From contig JAYTQU010000187.1 of NCBI GenBank assembly GCA_043746555.1, forward strand, positions 1 to 10,540: DNA of 10,540 bases, written 5' to 3'. Below the pieces are notes generated by a model that saw nothing but the letters and a program-made list of their open reading frames with translations, had not been told where the DNA came from and ran no database searches. Below are positions 1 to 7,107 of this stretch, piece after piece (within the stretch, counting starts at the first letter, position 1; every line of letters begins with the position of its first letter). A program made the translations under genes and the position numbers. Source of the DNA: CAZQYC01 sp043746555. GTDB lineage: Bacteria; Pseudomonadota; Gammaproteobacteria; Steroidobacterales; Steroidobacteraceae.

Positions 1-86
1 CGTTGCGCCTTGCCCCGCATCGCTTGATCCCAACCTGACAAAGTAGAACTAAATACATTTTTGCAAACCTGAGTTCGAGAACACCT

Positions 87-92
87 TATAAT
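87..92 (+). promoter_or_regulatory. Possible -10 box upstream of the GNAT-like gene
   Basis: A perfect TATAAT hexamer lies about 125 bp upstream of the first gene. The best -35-like hexamer, TTGCAA at 61-66, is 20 bp away, which is longer than the usual 16-18 bp, so this is only a weak sigma-70 candidate. The rest of bases 1-215 shows no gene I can support. Confidence 0.25.
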
Positions 93-215
93 GTTTTGCC
101 GATAGATACACACCGGCACCAAAGAATTCTGCACACCTGTTTACACTTGAAAGAATCTCCTCGCCGCGTGACTAAAGACCTTGCATCAGTGGCCGCGCTC
201 GCATAGCTTCCCTGT

Positions 216-1004
216 ATGTCGAAGTTTTCAAATCGAAGATCGGGCCTGTCAGTTGACCCGCACGTTACGATTGAAGTCCTCACTACCGCGGCTCTTACGC
301 CAGTGCTATGGAATCAGATTTGGAGTCTCACACAGGAATTCTTCGACACGGATCGTGCCTATGCAGAAAGTGAGCTAAAGGAATATCAATCTACAGCTCT
401 GTTTTGGACGCGTGGCGACCACAAGCTGATCGGCACCGCGTCGATAGATGTCTATCCCATTTCCCATCAGAATCGCCGCCTTGTCGTCATCTACACCACG
501 CACGTGTTGCTGCGTGAGGAATATCGCGGCCACAATCTCATTCAGCGGCTAGGCGTGCGAGTCTTTTTGAAAACCTGGCTGCAATTTCCCTTTCGCTCTA
601 TCTATTGGTTTTTCGATACCGTCAGCTACAAAAGCTACTTGCTCCTGCCGCGTAATTTCCGAGAGTTCTGGCCGCGCCTCGGGCAGAAAACACCGGACCG
701 CGAACGCGATCTGATCAATCGTTTAGCTAACAAAACCTACGGCGACTCTTGGCGCCCTCAACTCGGCATCGTCGCACGTTCAGGGAAAAAGCGGCTAAGG
801 CCAGACGTTGCACCCTTGAATCGAAACGTGCCTTTAACGCCCGAACTCAGATTCTTCTCGACAGCCAATCCGGGTCATGCCGAAGGCGACATGCTTGTTT
901 GCCTATGCCCGTTGACCTTTGCCAATTGGCTCAGCGTCGGCGTTAGCGTACTAAGGCGAATGCGAAAGCCAAGAAACTCATTGCCACCCACGCAAATTTC
1001 GTAG
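216..1004 (+). CDS. Diverged GNAT-like acetyltransferase, hypothetical protein
   Basis: This 262-residue protein has no signal peptide and reads like a cytoplasmic GNAT-fold protein. Residues 58-95 form an alternating strand pattern (ALFWTRGDHKLIGTASI, then RLVVIYTTHV). Residues 97-115 (VLLREEYRGHNLIQRLG) resemble GNAT motif A, where the acetyl-CoA pyrophosphate is bound, although the usual R/Q-x-x-G-x-G/A is imperfect. Residues 128-150 (SIYWFFDTVSYKSYLLLPRNF) fit the strand and helix that follow in that fold. The C-terminal 80 residues are basic with a hydrophobic patch near 225-245 and match nothing I recognise. At 262 residues it is longer than a minimal GNAT (about 150). No Shine-Dalgarno precedes the ATG, so the true start could lie slightly downstream. 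The substrate is unknown, and the family call is inference from the motif pattern. Confidence 0.65.
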   Translation: MSKFSNRRSGLSVDPHVTIEVLTTAALTPVLWNQIWSLTQEFFDTDRAYAESELKEYQSTALFWTRGDHKLIGTASIDVYPISHQNRRLVVIYTTHVLLREEYRGHNLIQRLGVRVFLKTWLQFPFRSIYWFFDTVSYKSYLLLPRNFREFWPRLGQKTPDRERDLINRLANKTYGDSWRPQLGIVARSGKKRLRPDVAPLNRNVPLTPELRFFSTANPGHAEGDMLVCLCPLTFANWLSVGVSVLRRMRKPRNSLPPTQIS

Positions 1005-1258
1005 CTTTCACCGGTGCCGATTTGTGATCGTTACGCATGCCATGTATCCGTATGTGGGTTTCAATAACAAGCAAGAACCCATTGGGGGCGTTGCGGTACC
1101 GGTGCTCACTTGTGAAGTTATTGCCGGATCGTGCGAGCCTCGATATCGGTAGGGCGAGTTCGCCGACAAGATTGAATCGTTAGAGCGGCGCATGCCAGCC
1201 GGACATTTCAAACGGACAAGTTTCTCTACCGACGATGACCAGCTAAGATCGCCTACGT
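1005..1258 (+). other. Intergenic stretch, possibly decayed coding sequence
   Basis: There are 254 bp between the GNAT-like gene and the HAD gene. On the plus strand, an open stretch begins before the ATG at 1042 and runs to a TAG at 1150-1152. The same frame is open again after that stop (GEFADKIESLERRMPAGHF and onward) into the start of the HAD gene, which uses a different frame. The composition looks protein-like on both sides of the stop, so this could be a broken gene. I do not recognise the protein, and chance cannot be excluded. Confidence 0.2.
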
Positions 1259-1927
1259 ATGCAACCGCTACCAGCCTCTTGGCGTCTCGCCTGTTTCGAT
1301 CTCGACGGAACGTTGGTGTTGGGCACGAGTGTGTGCCTGCACTTGGCGGAGAAGTTCGGACATTTTGAGCACTTACAACAGCTCGAAGCGCGGTACGTGA
1401 ATGGCGCGATTTCCAACGCGCAAATCGCTGACGGGATTTGTCCTTACTACGCGGGCCAGAGCCTCGATGCGATTGAAGCGCACCTATCCAGTGTTCCTAT
1501 AATCAATGGTGTGCCAACTGTTCTCGCGACGCTAGCAGCCAAAGGAATTGAGTCGATCATCTGCACGGTCACGTGGCGATTTGCTGCGCAAATACTCGCG
1601 CGGCGCTATGGCTTTGTCGACGCAAGTGGATGCGAAATGGATATCGATGAGAACGGCGTGCTCATAGGTCGCGTGTCGAAGTACTTCGACGAGTTCGACA
1701 AACTCGATTTTGTGAAAGCGTATTGCTCGGAACGACAGATCCCGCTTTCTCAAGTCTTCGCCGTCGGCGATTCACGATCCGACATCCCGCTCTTTGGCGC
1801 AGTCGGTTTCTCAGTGGCGCTCAACGCAACGGACGCGGCGAAAGCAGCAGCTTCGGCGGCGATTGAGACGGACGATTTAGAGGCAGCGCTTGAAGTGGTT
1901 CCGGGATTGATGGTGCGGCAACTCTAG
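1259..1927 (+). CDS. HAD-superfamily phosphatase, SerB-like (HAD-IB)
   Basis: This is a 222-residue cytoplasmic haloacid-dehalogenase hydrolase, close to the usual size of SerB-type phosphatases. Motif I is DLDGT with the nucleophile D14 and the acid/base D16. Motif II is probably in the strand IICTVTW, with T103 or T105 in the phosphate-binding position. K148 is a candidate for the motif III lysine. Motif IV is GDSRSD, with D171 and D175 binding magnesium. The helical cap lies between motifs I and II (about 22-85), as in subclass I. The family removes phosphate from small molecules such as phosphoserine. The substrate cannot be read from sequence, and the absence of other serine-pathway genes gives no help. 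There is no clear Shine-Dalgarno. A TAAGAT hexamer at 1244-1249 lies only 10 bp before the ATG, which would suit a leaderless transcript, but no good -35 accompanies it. Confidence 0.88.
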   Translation: MQPLPASWRLACFDLDGTLVLGTSVCLHLAEKFGHFEHLQQLEARYVNGAISNAQIADGICPYYAGQSLDAIEAHLSSVPIINGVPTVLATLAAKGIESIICTVTWRFAAQILARRYGFVDASGCEMDIDENGVLIGRVSKYFDEFDKLDFVKAYCSERQIPLSQVFAVGDSRSDIPLFGAVGFSVALNATDAAKAAASAAIETDDLEAALEVVPGLMVRQL

Positions 1928-1961
1928 GGTTTCTCGTCAAGAGTGTCCGCGCATGAGCGGA

Positions 1962-1984
1962 AATGGGGAAAGTCCGACCCCATT
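1962..1984. terminator. Hairpin between convergent genes
   Basis: AATGGGG (1962-1968) and CCCCATT (1978-1984) form a perfect 7-bp stem with a 9-base loop. It lies 35 bp after the HAD stop and 28 bp before the end of the convergent exported-protein gene. There is no uridine run on either side, so it may be a poor bidirectional terminator or a REP-like palindrome rather than a classical intrinsic terminator. Confidence 0.4.
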
Positions 1985-2011
1985 CCCGCATTTCAATTTC
2001 CGTGCTATTCC

Positions 2012-3196
2012 TTACTTCTTCTCCGCCTTAGCACGCTCCTCCGCACGTGCTCCCGCCAGCATGGCGCGAAGCGCGTAATTCCCCTCGGTGCATGCGTACT
2101 CGTAAACCGGTTCGTTGATGCGGTTGAACGGCAGCTCGCCGCTGTACGGTGCGGTGAGCGACGATGGGTCTTCCACCGTGAACTTGTAGTCCAGCACAGC
2201 GGGACCTGTGCGCGTGAACCGTTCGATTACCTTCAAGTTGTCGGACGCCCCACGAAAGGCGCCCAACCCCGCTGCCGCGCCTAGTTGTTCCGGATTGATA
2301 TTCGTTGTCTCGACGACGAGCGTGTCGCCTTCCCAATGTCCGATCGAATCGCCAAACCAGGGTCGGACTTGCGGTGGCACGTGCTCCGTTGCTCCTAACC
2401 GGATGATGCGCGCGTCATGAACCATTTCCGTCAAGATGACGACGCGGTCCTTCGTCTGAACGATGCTGTAATTATTGTTATAGAAATAATTCGGCAGCAT
2501 CGGCGGTCCGGCATTCGATCCGAATGAGGTGATGCAGCGGTCGGAGAACGATCTGGCTTCGGGGCCGTCGTACTCGCCGTGCTTCCTCGCCATGGCCGAA
2601 CGTTCCGTCAGGCGCTGTTTGCCCGCAGCGGTGAGTTGAGGGATGCGGCCGTTGGGTGGATCGACGACGATGGAACTGCGCGCGACGCCGTCGATGCGGA
2701 TGACCTTGTTACCCGGATCGAGCCAAAAGCCGTTATATCCACCGACGTTGCCGCCGGCCGCCTGGGCAACCCGCTCGACGAACGTGGGTTCGCCCGGTAC
2801 CGATGCTAGCTCGTAAGTGCCGTTCGCCTTGGTCACCTTCTCGTTGGGATCACTGGGCCGGTCGCGGAATTCCTGCACGTCTTGAGCTCGCTTCTCAAGC
2901 GCGGCCGCCTGTTCGGTGGTCAGCGTCGATCCCTGATTCCCCATCCGTTCGAAGGGCGTCTGCGTTTCGTTGGTCCAGTTGCCCTGGAGGTCGGGTTTTC
3001 CGTCAGGCGTGCGCGGCACGACCCAAGATTTGCCGCTGCTTTTACTACTAGCCGGCACCTTTGTAGCCGCCTTCTCAGCGGCGTGCGCGCCGATAGGCGC
3101 AAATGTCATCGCCGAAATACCGAGCGCCACACTGAGTGATAGGGCGAGTGTTCCGGCGAGCGAAAGCGCTCTGTGTTGTGAACATAAACTTTTCAT
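2012..3196 (-). CDS. Exported protein of unknown function ('TPDGKPDLQG' family)
   Basis: This 394-residue protein begins with a classical Sec signal peptide: a basic start, a hydrophobic core at about 11-30, and an AHA-type cleavage site near 37-40. A Ser/Lys/Ala-rich linker follows. The mature part carries signatures of a widespread family with no established function, seen in acidobacteria and gammaproteobacteria. These are PRTPDGKPDLQGNWTN (61-76), GFWLDPG (156-162), SDRCI (218-222), GPPMLPNYFYNNNYSIVQT (230-248), EMVHDARIIR (257-266), FGDSIGHWEGDTLVVETTN (281-299) and, near the end, a YALRAMLAGARAEE helix (374-387). I know of no assigned reaction. The periplasmic location is inferred from the signal peptide. 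A Shine-Dalgarno (AGGAG, 9 bases before the ATG) supports the start. The length and the family's C-terminal motif indicate an intact gene. A possible small gene lies 38 bp upstream on the same strand. Confidence 0.85.
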   Translation of the reverse strand: MKSLCSQHRALSLAGTLALSLSVALGISAMTFAPIGAHAAEKAATKVPASSKSSGKSWVVPRTPDGKPDLQGNWTNETQTPFERMGNQGSTLTTEQAAALEKRAQDVQEFRDRPSDPNEKVTKANGTYELASVPGEPTFVERVAQAAGGNVGGYNGFWLDPGNKVIRIDGVARSSIVVDPPNGRIPQLTAAGKQRLTERSAMARKHGEYDGPEARSFSDRCITSFGSNAGPPMLPNYFYNNNYSIVQTKDRVVILTEMVHDARIIRLGATEHVPPQVRPWFGDSIGHWEGDTLVVETTNINPEQLGAAAGLGAFRGASDNLKVIERFTRTGPAVLDYKFTVEDPSSLTAPYSGELPFNRINEPVYEYACTEGNYALRAMLAGARAEERAKAEKK

Positions 3197-3231
3197 CGCG
3201 TTTGACTCCTACATCGGTTTTCGCATTCCTT

Positions 3232-3260
3232 ATATTAGTGTGCCTTGACCTCACGAACAA
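3232..3260 (-). promoter_or_regulatory. Weak candidate promoter for the exported-protein gene
   Basis: Reading the minus strand, TTGTTC (3260-3255) and TAATAT (3237-3232) are separated by 17 bases. They match the sigma-70 boxes at only 3 of 6 and 4 of 6 positions. The predicted transcript start would give a leader of roughly 25-30 bases carrying the AGGAG site. The candidate overlaps the 3' end of the possible small gene. Confidence 0.22.
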
Positions 3261-3426
3261 GAATGAATGGGCCCTGACAGCCTCGCGCGAGCATGACTAC
3301 GCGGTGGCCCCGTTCATTCAATGACTGAATCGATTGCTGAACAGGACCATTGGAGCCAGGCTTGAGTTTCTTGACATTTGGAGACGTTGTTCGCTTGACG
3401 GATACTCGGTACCAAATAGTCTTCAT
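3235..3426 (-). CDS. Possible small protein, 63 residues, unknown
   Basis: This open frame fills most of the 319-bp gap between two divergent genes. The predicted peptide is basic and soluble. Two short strand-like segments, GHRVVMLARG and GPFILVREV, are separated by a Cys-Gln turn, and a lysine-rich stretch with SNGPVQQSIQSLNERG precedes them. This looks more like a folded alpha/beta miniature domain than random translation. It ends 38 bp before the exported-protein gene on the same strand, so the two could be co-transcribed. Against it, the ribosome-binding site is poor: only a distant AGGA and a GTGGAT lie before the ATG. I recognise no family. It is either a real small gene or a chance open frame in an upstream regulatory region. 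Confidence 0.4.
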   Translation of the reverse strand: MKTIWYRVSVKRTTSPNVKKLKPGSNGPVQQSIQSLNERGHRVVMLARGCQGPFILVREVKAH

Positions 3427-3506
3427 CGATTGAATCCACTGTCCTAACCAATCTCTGCTCTCTGTCCCTTCCCGCGATCACGCCGGGTTGCTACCTTGCG
3501 CACATT

Positions 3507-3510
3507 GGAG
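3507..3510 (+). promoter_or_regulatory. Ribosome binding site deciding the mocR start
   Basis: GGAG lies 5 bases before the ATG at 3516. The longer reading would start at a GTG whose first base is part of this GGAG, so the ATG two codons later is the better start. Confidence 0.65.
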
Positions 3511-3515
3511 TGCGC

Positions 3516-4982
3516 ATGAAGTTATCAACCCTTAAGTCTCCTTACATCCGTCTACGCATTGAGCGGGATCAATCCGTCACTGACTTTTCGCGTCTCGACA
3601 TCGTGAAGGCGGTGCGGCGGGAATTCGATTCAGGATGTTTGCCGGCGGGATCGCGGTTGCCGCCGGTGCGCATGCTGCAACATCAACTCGGCATCGCGAA
3701 GAACACCGTGCAGGCTGCTTATGAAGAGTTAGTCGCGCAGGGCATTCTCGAAAATCGACAGCGGCTTGGTTATTTTGTTCTTGCGCCGTCCAACCAACGT
3801 ACTGTGACGAAGTTAGCGACGCCGGCGATACCTGTGTTGTTGAAAGTCCCGGCAGTGCCGCGGCCGACATCGAAGCGAGGTCGAAACGCAAAGCAACCGA
3901 TCCGACTCGGGAGCGCGTTCATCGACAACGATCTATTGCCGGCCGAACGAGTCGCGGAATGTTTTCGCGCAGTACTCAAATGCGGCGTGCCGATGGATTA
4001 CGACGCTCAAGGATTTGCCCCATTGCGCGCATTGATTGCACAACGTCTTGAGAAGCGCGGCATTCCGGCTCGCGCCGACGATGTCATCATCACCACGGGT
4101 TCGCAACAAGCGCTTGACGTCGTCACGCGCGCATTGCAAAAGCGATCGATAGCGACGGAGAACCCTGCCTACGGAATCGGCAAGCAACTATTCGAGATGA
4201 ATCAAATGGAAGTGACCGGGTTGCCGCTCAATCCATTCGACGGTATCGATATGAAGGCGTGGCGGAAATTGTTGGTGCTGAATCGTCCTTCCATTGTGTA
4301 CATCACGACCAACTTTCACAATCCAACCGGCTATTCGTATACCACCGCGGAACTCATGCAGCTCATCGAACTGTCGCGCGAGCTGCAGTTTGGATTGGTG
4401 GAAGACGACTGGGGCTCGGACATGCTGTCGTATTCCGAGTTTCGACCGCCATTGCGCGCGCTCGGTGGCGACAATGTTTTGTATATGAACTCGTTCACGA
4501 AGAAAGTCATTCCCTCGCTTCGGCTCGGCTATTTGCTTGCGAACGAGACGACACGCAATTCGTTGCTCGCCGCCAAGCGCGTGGCAACGCTTGCGAATCC
4601 GACCATCGTCGAAGCGGTCGTGTATGAATTTGTCGAACGCGGTTACTACGATACGCATCTTCGACGCCTGCAGGCCGAACTCGATACTCGCTATCGACAG
4701 TGTTTGGAGACATTGACCGAGCTGATGCCGGCGGGGGTGCGCTGGACGACTCCGGGAGGCGGGCCGGTTCTATGGTTGGAGATTCCGCGTCGCGTGGATC
4801 TCGCTTCGCTCACCGAGCGACTGAAGAAAAAAGATGTGCTGCTTGATGCGCGGTTGAATGAGTGGTTTTTTAGCCAGCCGCACCTGCACGGCACACGCAT
4901 TAACTACGCGCAGGAGTCGATCGAACGAACGCGCGTTGGATTGGAAATTTTAGCGCAGGAATTGCGCAACGATCTTGAGTAG
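3516..4982 (+). CDS. MocR/PdxR-family regulator (GntR HTH + fold-type I aminotransferase domain)
   Basis: This 488-residue protein has the normal length for a MocR regulator. The N-terminal winged helix-turn-helix of the GntR class covers about residues 18-90, with LPAGSRLPPVRML and the recognition region KNTVQAAYEELVAQG followed by the wing RLGYFVL. After a basic, low-complexity linker (about 92-125), an aspartate-aminotransferase-like domain runs to the end. Visible PLP-site residues are NPTG at 269-272, the acidic EDDW at 296-299, the Schiff-base lysine K329 in NSFTKKVIPSLRLGY, and a carboxylate-binding arginine R461 in HGTRINYA. In this family the domain usually senses PLP or an amine rather than catalysing transamination, and it changes DNA binding in the regulator. 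The downstream gene, 5 bp away, is a PdxH-like oxidase, so vitamin B6 control is the natural inference. The operator is not obvious by eye. Relatives include PdxR of Gram-positives and PtsJ of Salmonella. Confidence 0.92.
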   Translation: MKLSTLKSPYIRLRIERDQSVTDFSRLDIVKAVRREFDSGCLPAGSRLPPVRMLQHQLGIAKNTVQAAYEELVAQGILENRQRLGYFVLAPSNQRTVTKLATPAIPVLLKVPAVPRPTSKRGRNAKQPIRLGSAFIDNDLLPAERVAECFRAVLKCGVPMDYDAQGFAPLRALIAQRLEKRGIPARADDVIITTGSQQALDVVTRALQKRSIATENPAYGIGKQLFEMNQMEVTGLPLNPFDGIDMKAWRKLLVLNRPSIVYITTNFHNPTGYSYTTAELMQLIELSRELQFGLVEDDWGSDMLSYSEFRPPLRALGGDNVLYMNSFTKKVIPSLRLGYLLANETTRNSLLAAKRVATLANPTIVEAVVYEFVERGYYDTHLRRLQAELDTRYRQCLETLTELMPAGVRWTTPGGGPVLWLEIPRRVDLASLTERLKKKDVLLDARLNEWFFSQPHLHGTRINYAQESIERTRVGLEILAQELRNDLE

Positions 4983-4987
4983 AAATA

Positions 4988-5581
4988 ATGGAATTGCTAT
5001 CTGACCCTGTTGAGCAACTTCGTGATTGGCAAACCGAGGCTGAGCAATCAGGTCCTGGATCGGATGTCGTCGCACTGGCGACAGCGAGCGCCGATGCTGT
5101 TCCCTCGGTGCGCATGGTGAATTTCAAAGGCTGGTTCATTGATGAGCGCGGTGACTGCCTGAGCTTTTTCAGCAACTACGAGAGTCGCAAGGGTCGCGAG
5201 TTGGCTGACAATCCGCACGCAGCAATGTTATTTTATTGGCCGTTACTCAAGCGGCAAGTTCAAGTAGAAGGCCGTTGTCGGCGTTTGGCAGTCGAGGCTT
5301 CGCAGCGATTCTTCGCAAGCCGGGAGCGCGAGGTGCAATTGTCGACGCTGATGTCCCAGCAGAGTCGGGAATTGGAATCGAATGAACGCATGTACGAAAT
5401 AGTGGATGAGTTGCGACGGCAATATCTGGGGAAGGCGATTCCCTGTCCGAGCTACTGGGGCGGCACGTTGCTGTATCCGGAGCGAATCGAATTTCGCGTC
5501 AGCGGTGAGCACCGGCGTCACTATCGTTGGGCGTTCGAACGGGCGAGCGTTGGTTGGCGGCAACGCAAGCTGTACCCGTAA
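4988..5581 (+). CDS. pdxH: Pyridoxamine 5'-phosphate oxidase-like protein
   Basis: PdxH uses FMN and oxygen to oxidise pyridoxamine or pyridoxine phosphate to PLP, the last step of B6 synthesis and salvage. The 197-residue product aligns by eye along most of E. coli PdxH (218 residues). It has RMVNFKGW (42-49, for RIVLLKHY), FFSNYESRKGRELADNP (60-76), YWPLLKRQVQVEG (83-95), FFASREREVQLSTLMSQQS (108-126), PSYWGG (154-159), and the PLP/active-site segment GEHRRHYR, with R176 and H178 in the places of E. coli R197 and H199. The closing WRQRKLYP matches the family's C-terminal pattern. It is shorter at the N-terminus. It departs from consensus at VNF in the first FMN motif and SQQS instead of SKQS, so it could be a diverged paralogue. 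It lies 5 bp after mocR with only a weak GAG before its ATG, which suggests translational coupling. Confidence 0.88.
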   Translation: MELLSDPVEQLRDWQTEAEQSGPGSDVVALATASADAVPSVRMVNFKGWFIDERGDCLSFFSNYESRKGRELADNPHAAMLFYWPLLKRQVQVEGRCRRLAVEASQRFFASREREVQLSTLMSQQSRELESNERMYEIVDELRRQYLGKAIPCPSYWGGTLLYPERIEFRVSGEHRRHYRWAFERASVGWRQRKLYP

Positions 5582-5588
5582 AAGCATT

Positions 5589-5624
5589 CCACTGTAAGAC
5601 CCACTGTAAGACCCACTGTAAGAC
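5589..5624. repeat. Three perfect 12-bp tandem repeats
   Basis: CCACTGTAAGAC occurs three times head to tail (5589-5600, 5601-5612, 5613-5624), beginning 7 bp after the pdxH stop and ending about 120 bp before the esterase gene. The unit is a multiple of three and is outside any gene I can support. It could be a protein-binding array, a variable-number tandem repeat or a slippage product. No hairpin is formed within the unit. Confidence 0.9.
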
Positions 5625-5722
5625 ATTGAGCGGCTGTCGCTGGGCTAAAGCTGGCGCATACCCTCATTTCACCTTTACACTACGGCTCTTGTCTTATTGA
5701 GACCGCTCTCAACAGGACAGTA

Positions 5723-5734
5723 TTTGATATCAAA
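5723..5734. promoter_or_regulatory. 12-bp perfect palindrome before the esterase gene
   Basis: TTTGATATCAAA is a perfect palindrome ending 11 bp before the ATG and touching the Shine-Dalgarno region. Its location would suit a repressor operator. A perfect 12-bp palindrome is expected about two or three times by chance in 10 kb, so the support is position only. TTGAGA at 5697-5702 is a possible -35, but no good -10 goes with it. Confidence 0.2.
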
Positions 5735-5745
5735 CGGGAGCCGGT

Positions 5746-7059
5746 ATGCGCGCGTCGCGAAATTCAAATTGTGTGTCGAGAAATCTCTGGGGTCGTGCGT
5801 GCTCAGTGGCGCTCGTTGCTGCGTTGGTTCTGCAGCCGGTGTTTGCTGTCGAACTAAAACCACTACCGATAGTAAAGCCCGAGCAAGCGGGCATGTCTTC
5901 GCAGCGATTGACTGCGCTGAAGGATGGGATGAAGCAGCTCGTGGACGACGGCAAATTGTCCGGCGTTGTCACGATGGTTGCGCGTCACGGGAAAGTGGTC
6001 GAGTTGGCGGTGACGGGCAAGCGCGATATCGCGGCCGATGCTCCCATGAAGACCGATGCGATTTTCCGCATCTATTCGATGAGTAAACCGATCACCGGCG
6101 TTGCGATGATGATGCTGTTCGAGGAAGGTAAGTGGCAGCTCAACGATCCGGTGGCGAAATACATTCCGGAATTTGCAAAGCTCAAAGTGTTTTCCGCATC
6201 GAACGCGGAGGGCGTTCCGCAAGCGCATTCAATGACGATGCGCGAACTCATGTCGCACAACGCCGGATTCACTTACGGTTTTTTTAGTAACACGCCGGTC
6301 GATAAATTACAGATTGCAGCGGATGTGCTCAACAACGACATCACGCTCGACGAAATGATCAAGCGAGTCGCTAAGTTGCCGTTGAACGCCCAACCGGGCA
6401 GCGAATGGCACTACAGCATCTCGGTCGACATTCAAGGCTATCTCGTGCAGAAGCTGTCGGGTATGCCGTTCGGCGAATTCTTGGAGAAGCGCATCTTCAA
6501 ACCACTCGGCATGGTCGACACCGGGTTCTATGTGCCGAAGGAAAAACTGAATCGACTTGCGGTAATGTATAAGTACGAGAAGGGTAAGTTGGTTCCCGAA
6601 ACAGGCGGATTCAATCACGACTTCTCGAAAAAGCCCGCACTCGAATCGGGTGGTGGCGGAATGGTGTCAACCGCGTCCGACTACATGCGCTTCTGCCAAA
6701 TGCTTCTCAATGGCGGTGAACTAGATGGCGTGCGATTGCTGTCGCCACTCACGGTGGAGTTGATGCATACCAATGTGCTGCCACCGGGCATGCCGATATT
6801 GACGCCCGGCGCCGGGTTCGGTCTGGACTTCGCTGTGTACACCGATCCGATTGCTGCCGGCGGTTACTACGGCAAGGGCACGTTTTGGTGGGGTGGTGCC
6901 GCAGGAACGTGGTTCTGGATCGATCCGGTCAACGACATGATCATGATCGGCATGATTCAACAGATGTCGGGCACCGGTGCCGGCACGTCCACCGCGTTGG
7001 GTGTTCCGGATGTGCGAGGTCTATCGCGCGCGCTGACCTATCAAGCGATTGTCAATTGA
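5746..7059 (+). CDS. Secreted beta-lactamase-family serine hydrolase (family VIII esterase-like)
   Basis: This 437-residue protein starts with a signal peptide: an arginine-rich n-region to about 17, a hydrophobic core at 19-31 and a VFA cleavage site near 34, so it acts in the periplasm or outside the cell. The catalytic domain of the class C beta-lactamase/PBP fold contains the SxxK motif SMSK (S111 nucleophile, K114 base), YSIS with Y223 as the second motif, and WGGAAGT (382-388), which replaces the KTG of true beta-lactamases as in EstB-type carboxylesterases. GGGGMVSTASDYMRF (302-316) is also typical. Members hydrolyse short-chain esters or amide-like substrates, and the natural substrate is unknown. 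GGGAG, 5 bases before the ATG, supports the start. It stands alone, convergent with the decayed glycosyltransferase. It is unlikely to be an antibiotic-resistance enzyme because the third motif is of esterase type. Confidence 0.92.
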   Translation: MRASRNSNCVSRNLWGRACSVALVAALVLQPVFAVELKPLPIVKPEQAGMSSQRLTALKDGMKQLVDDGKLSGVVTMVARHGKVVELAVTGKRDIAADAPMKTDAIFRIYSMSKPITGVAMMMLFEEGKWQLNDPVAKYIPEFAKLKVFSASNAEGVPQAHSMTMRELMSHNAGFTYGFFSNTPVDKLQIAADVLNNDITLDEMIKRVAKLPLNAQPGSEWHYSISVDIQGYLVQKLSGMPFGEFLEKRIFKPLGMVDTGFYVPKEKLNRLAVMYKYEKGKLVPETGGFNHDFSKKPALESGGGGMVSTASDYMRFCQMLLNGGELDGVRLLSPLTVELMHTNVLPPGMPILTPGAGFGLDFAVYTDPIAAGGYYGKGTFWWGGAAGTWFWIDPVNDMIMIGMIQQMSGTGAGTSTALGVPDVRGLSRALTYQAIVN

Positions 7060-7107
7060 TGCCAACCGACGCTGCGAGTGTTTGATCGCAACGCCGTCAA
7101 ATGCGCG

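Noticed and set aside
1..215. A gene on the minus strand at 86-283
   Set aside because: The 65-codon frame overlaps the promoter region and start of the GNAT-like gene and its product is Arg/Cys-rich without a recognisable pattern.
3427..3515. Direct-repeat operator for the MocR regulator
   Set aside because: I looked for paired direct repeats before the start and found only short, imperfect CTCTGTCC-like similarities that chance explains.
4188..4658. 156-codon minus-strand open frame inside the mocR gene
   Set aside because: It is fully antisense to a well-supported gene, has Arg/His-rich composition typical of shadow frames, and matches no family.
5589..5624. CRISPR-like array
   Set aside because: The 12-bp units are directly adjacent with no spacers and there are no cas genes.
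5746..7059. Antibiotic-resistance beta-lactamase
   Set aside because: The third motif is WGGAAGT rather than KTG and the overall motif set fits EstB-type esterases.
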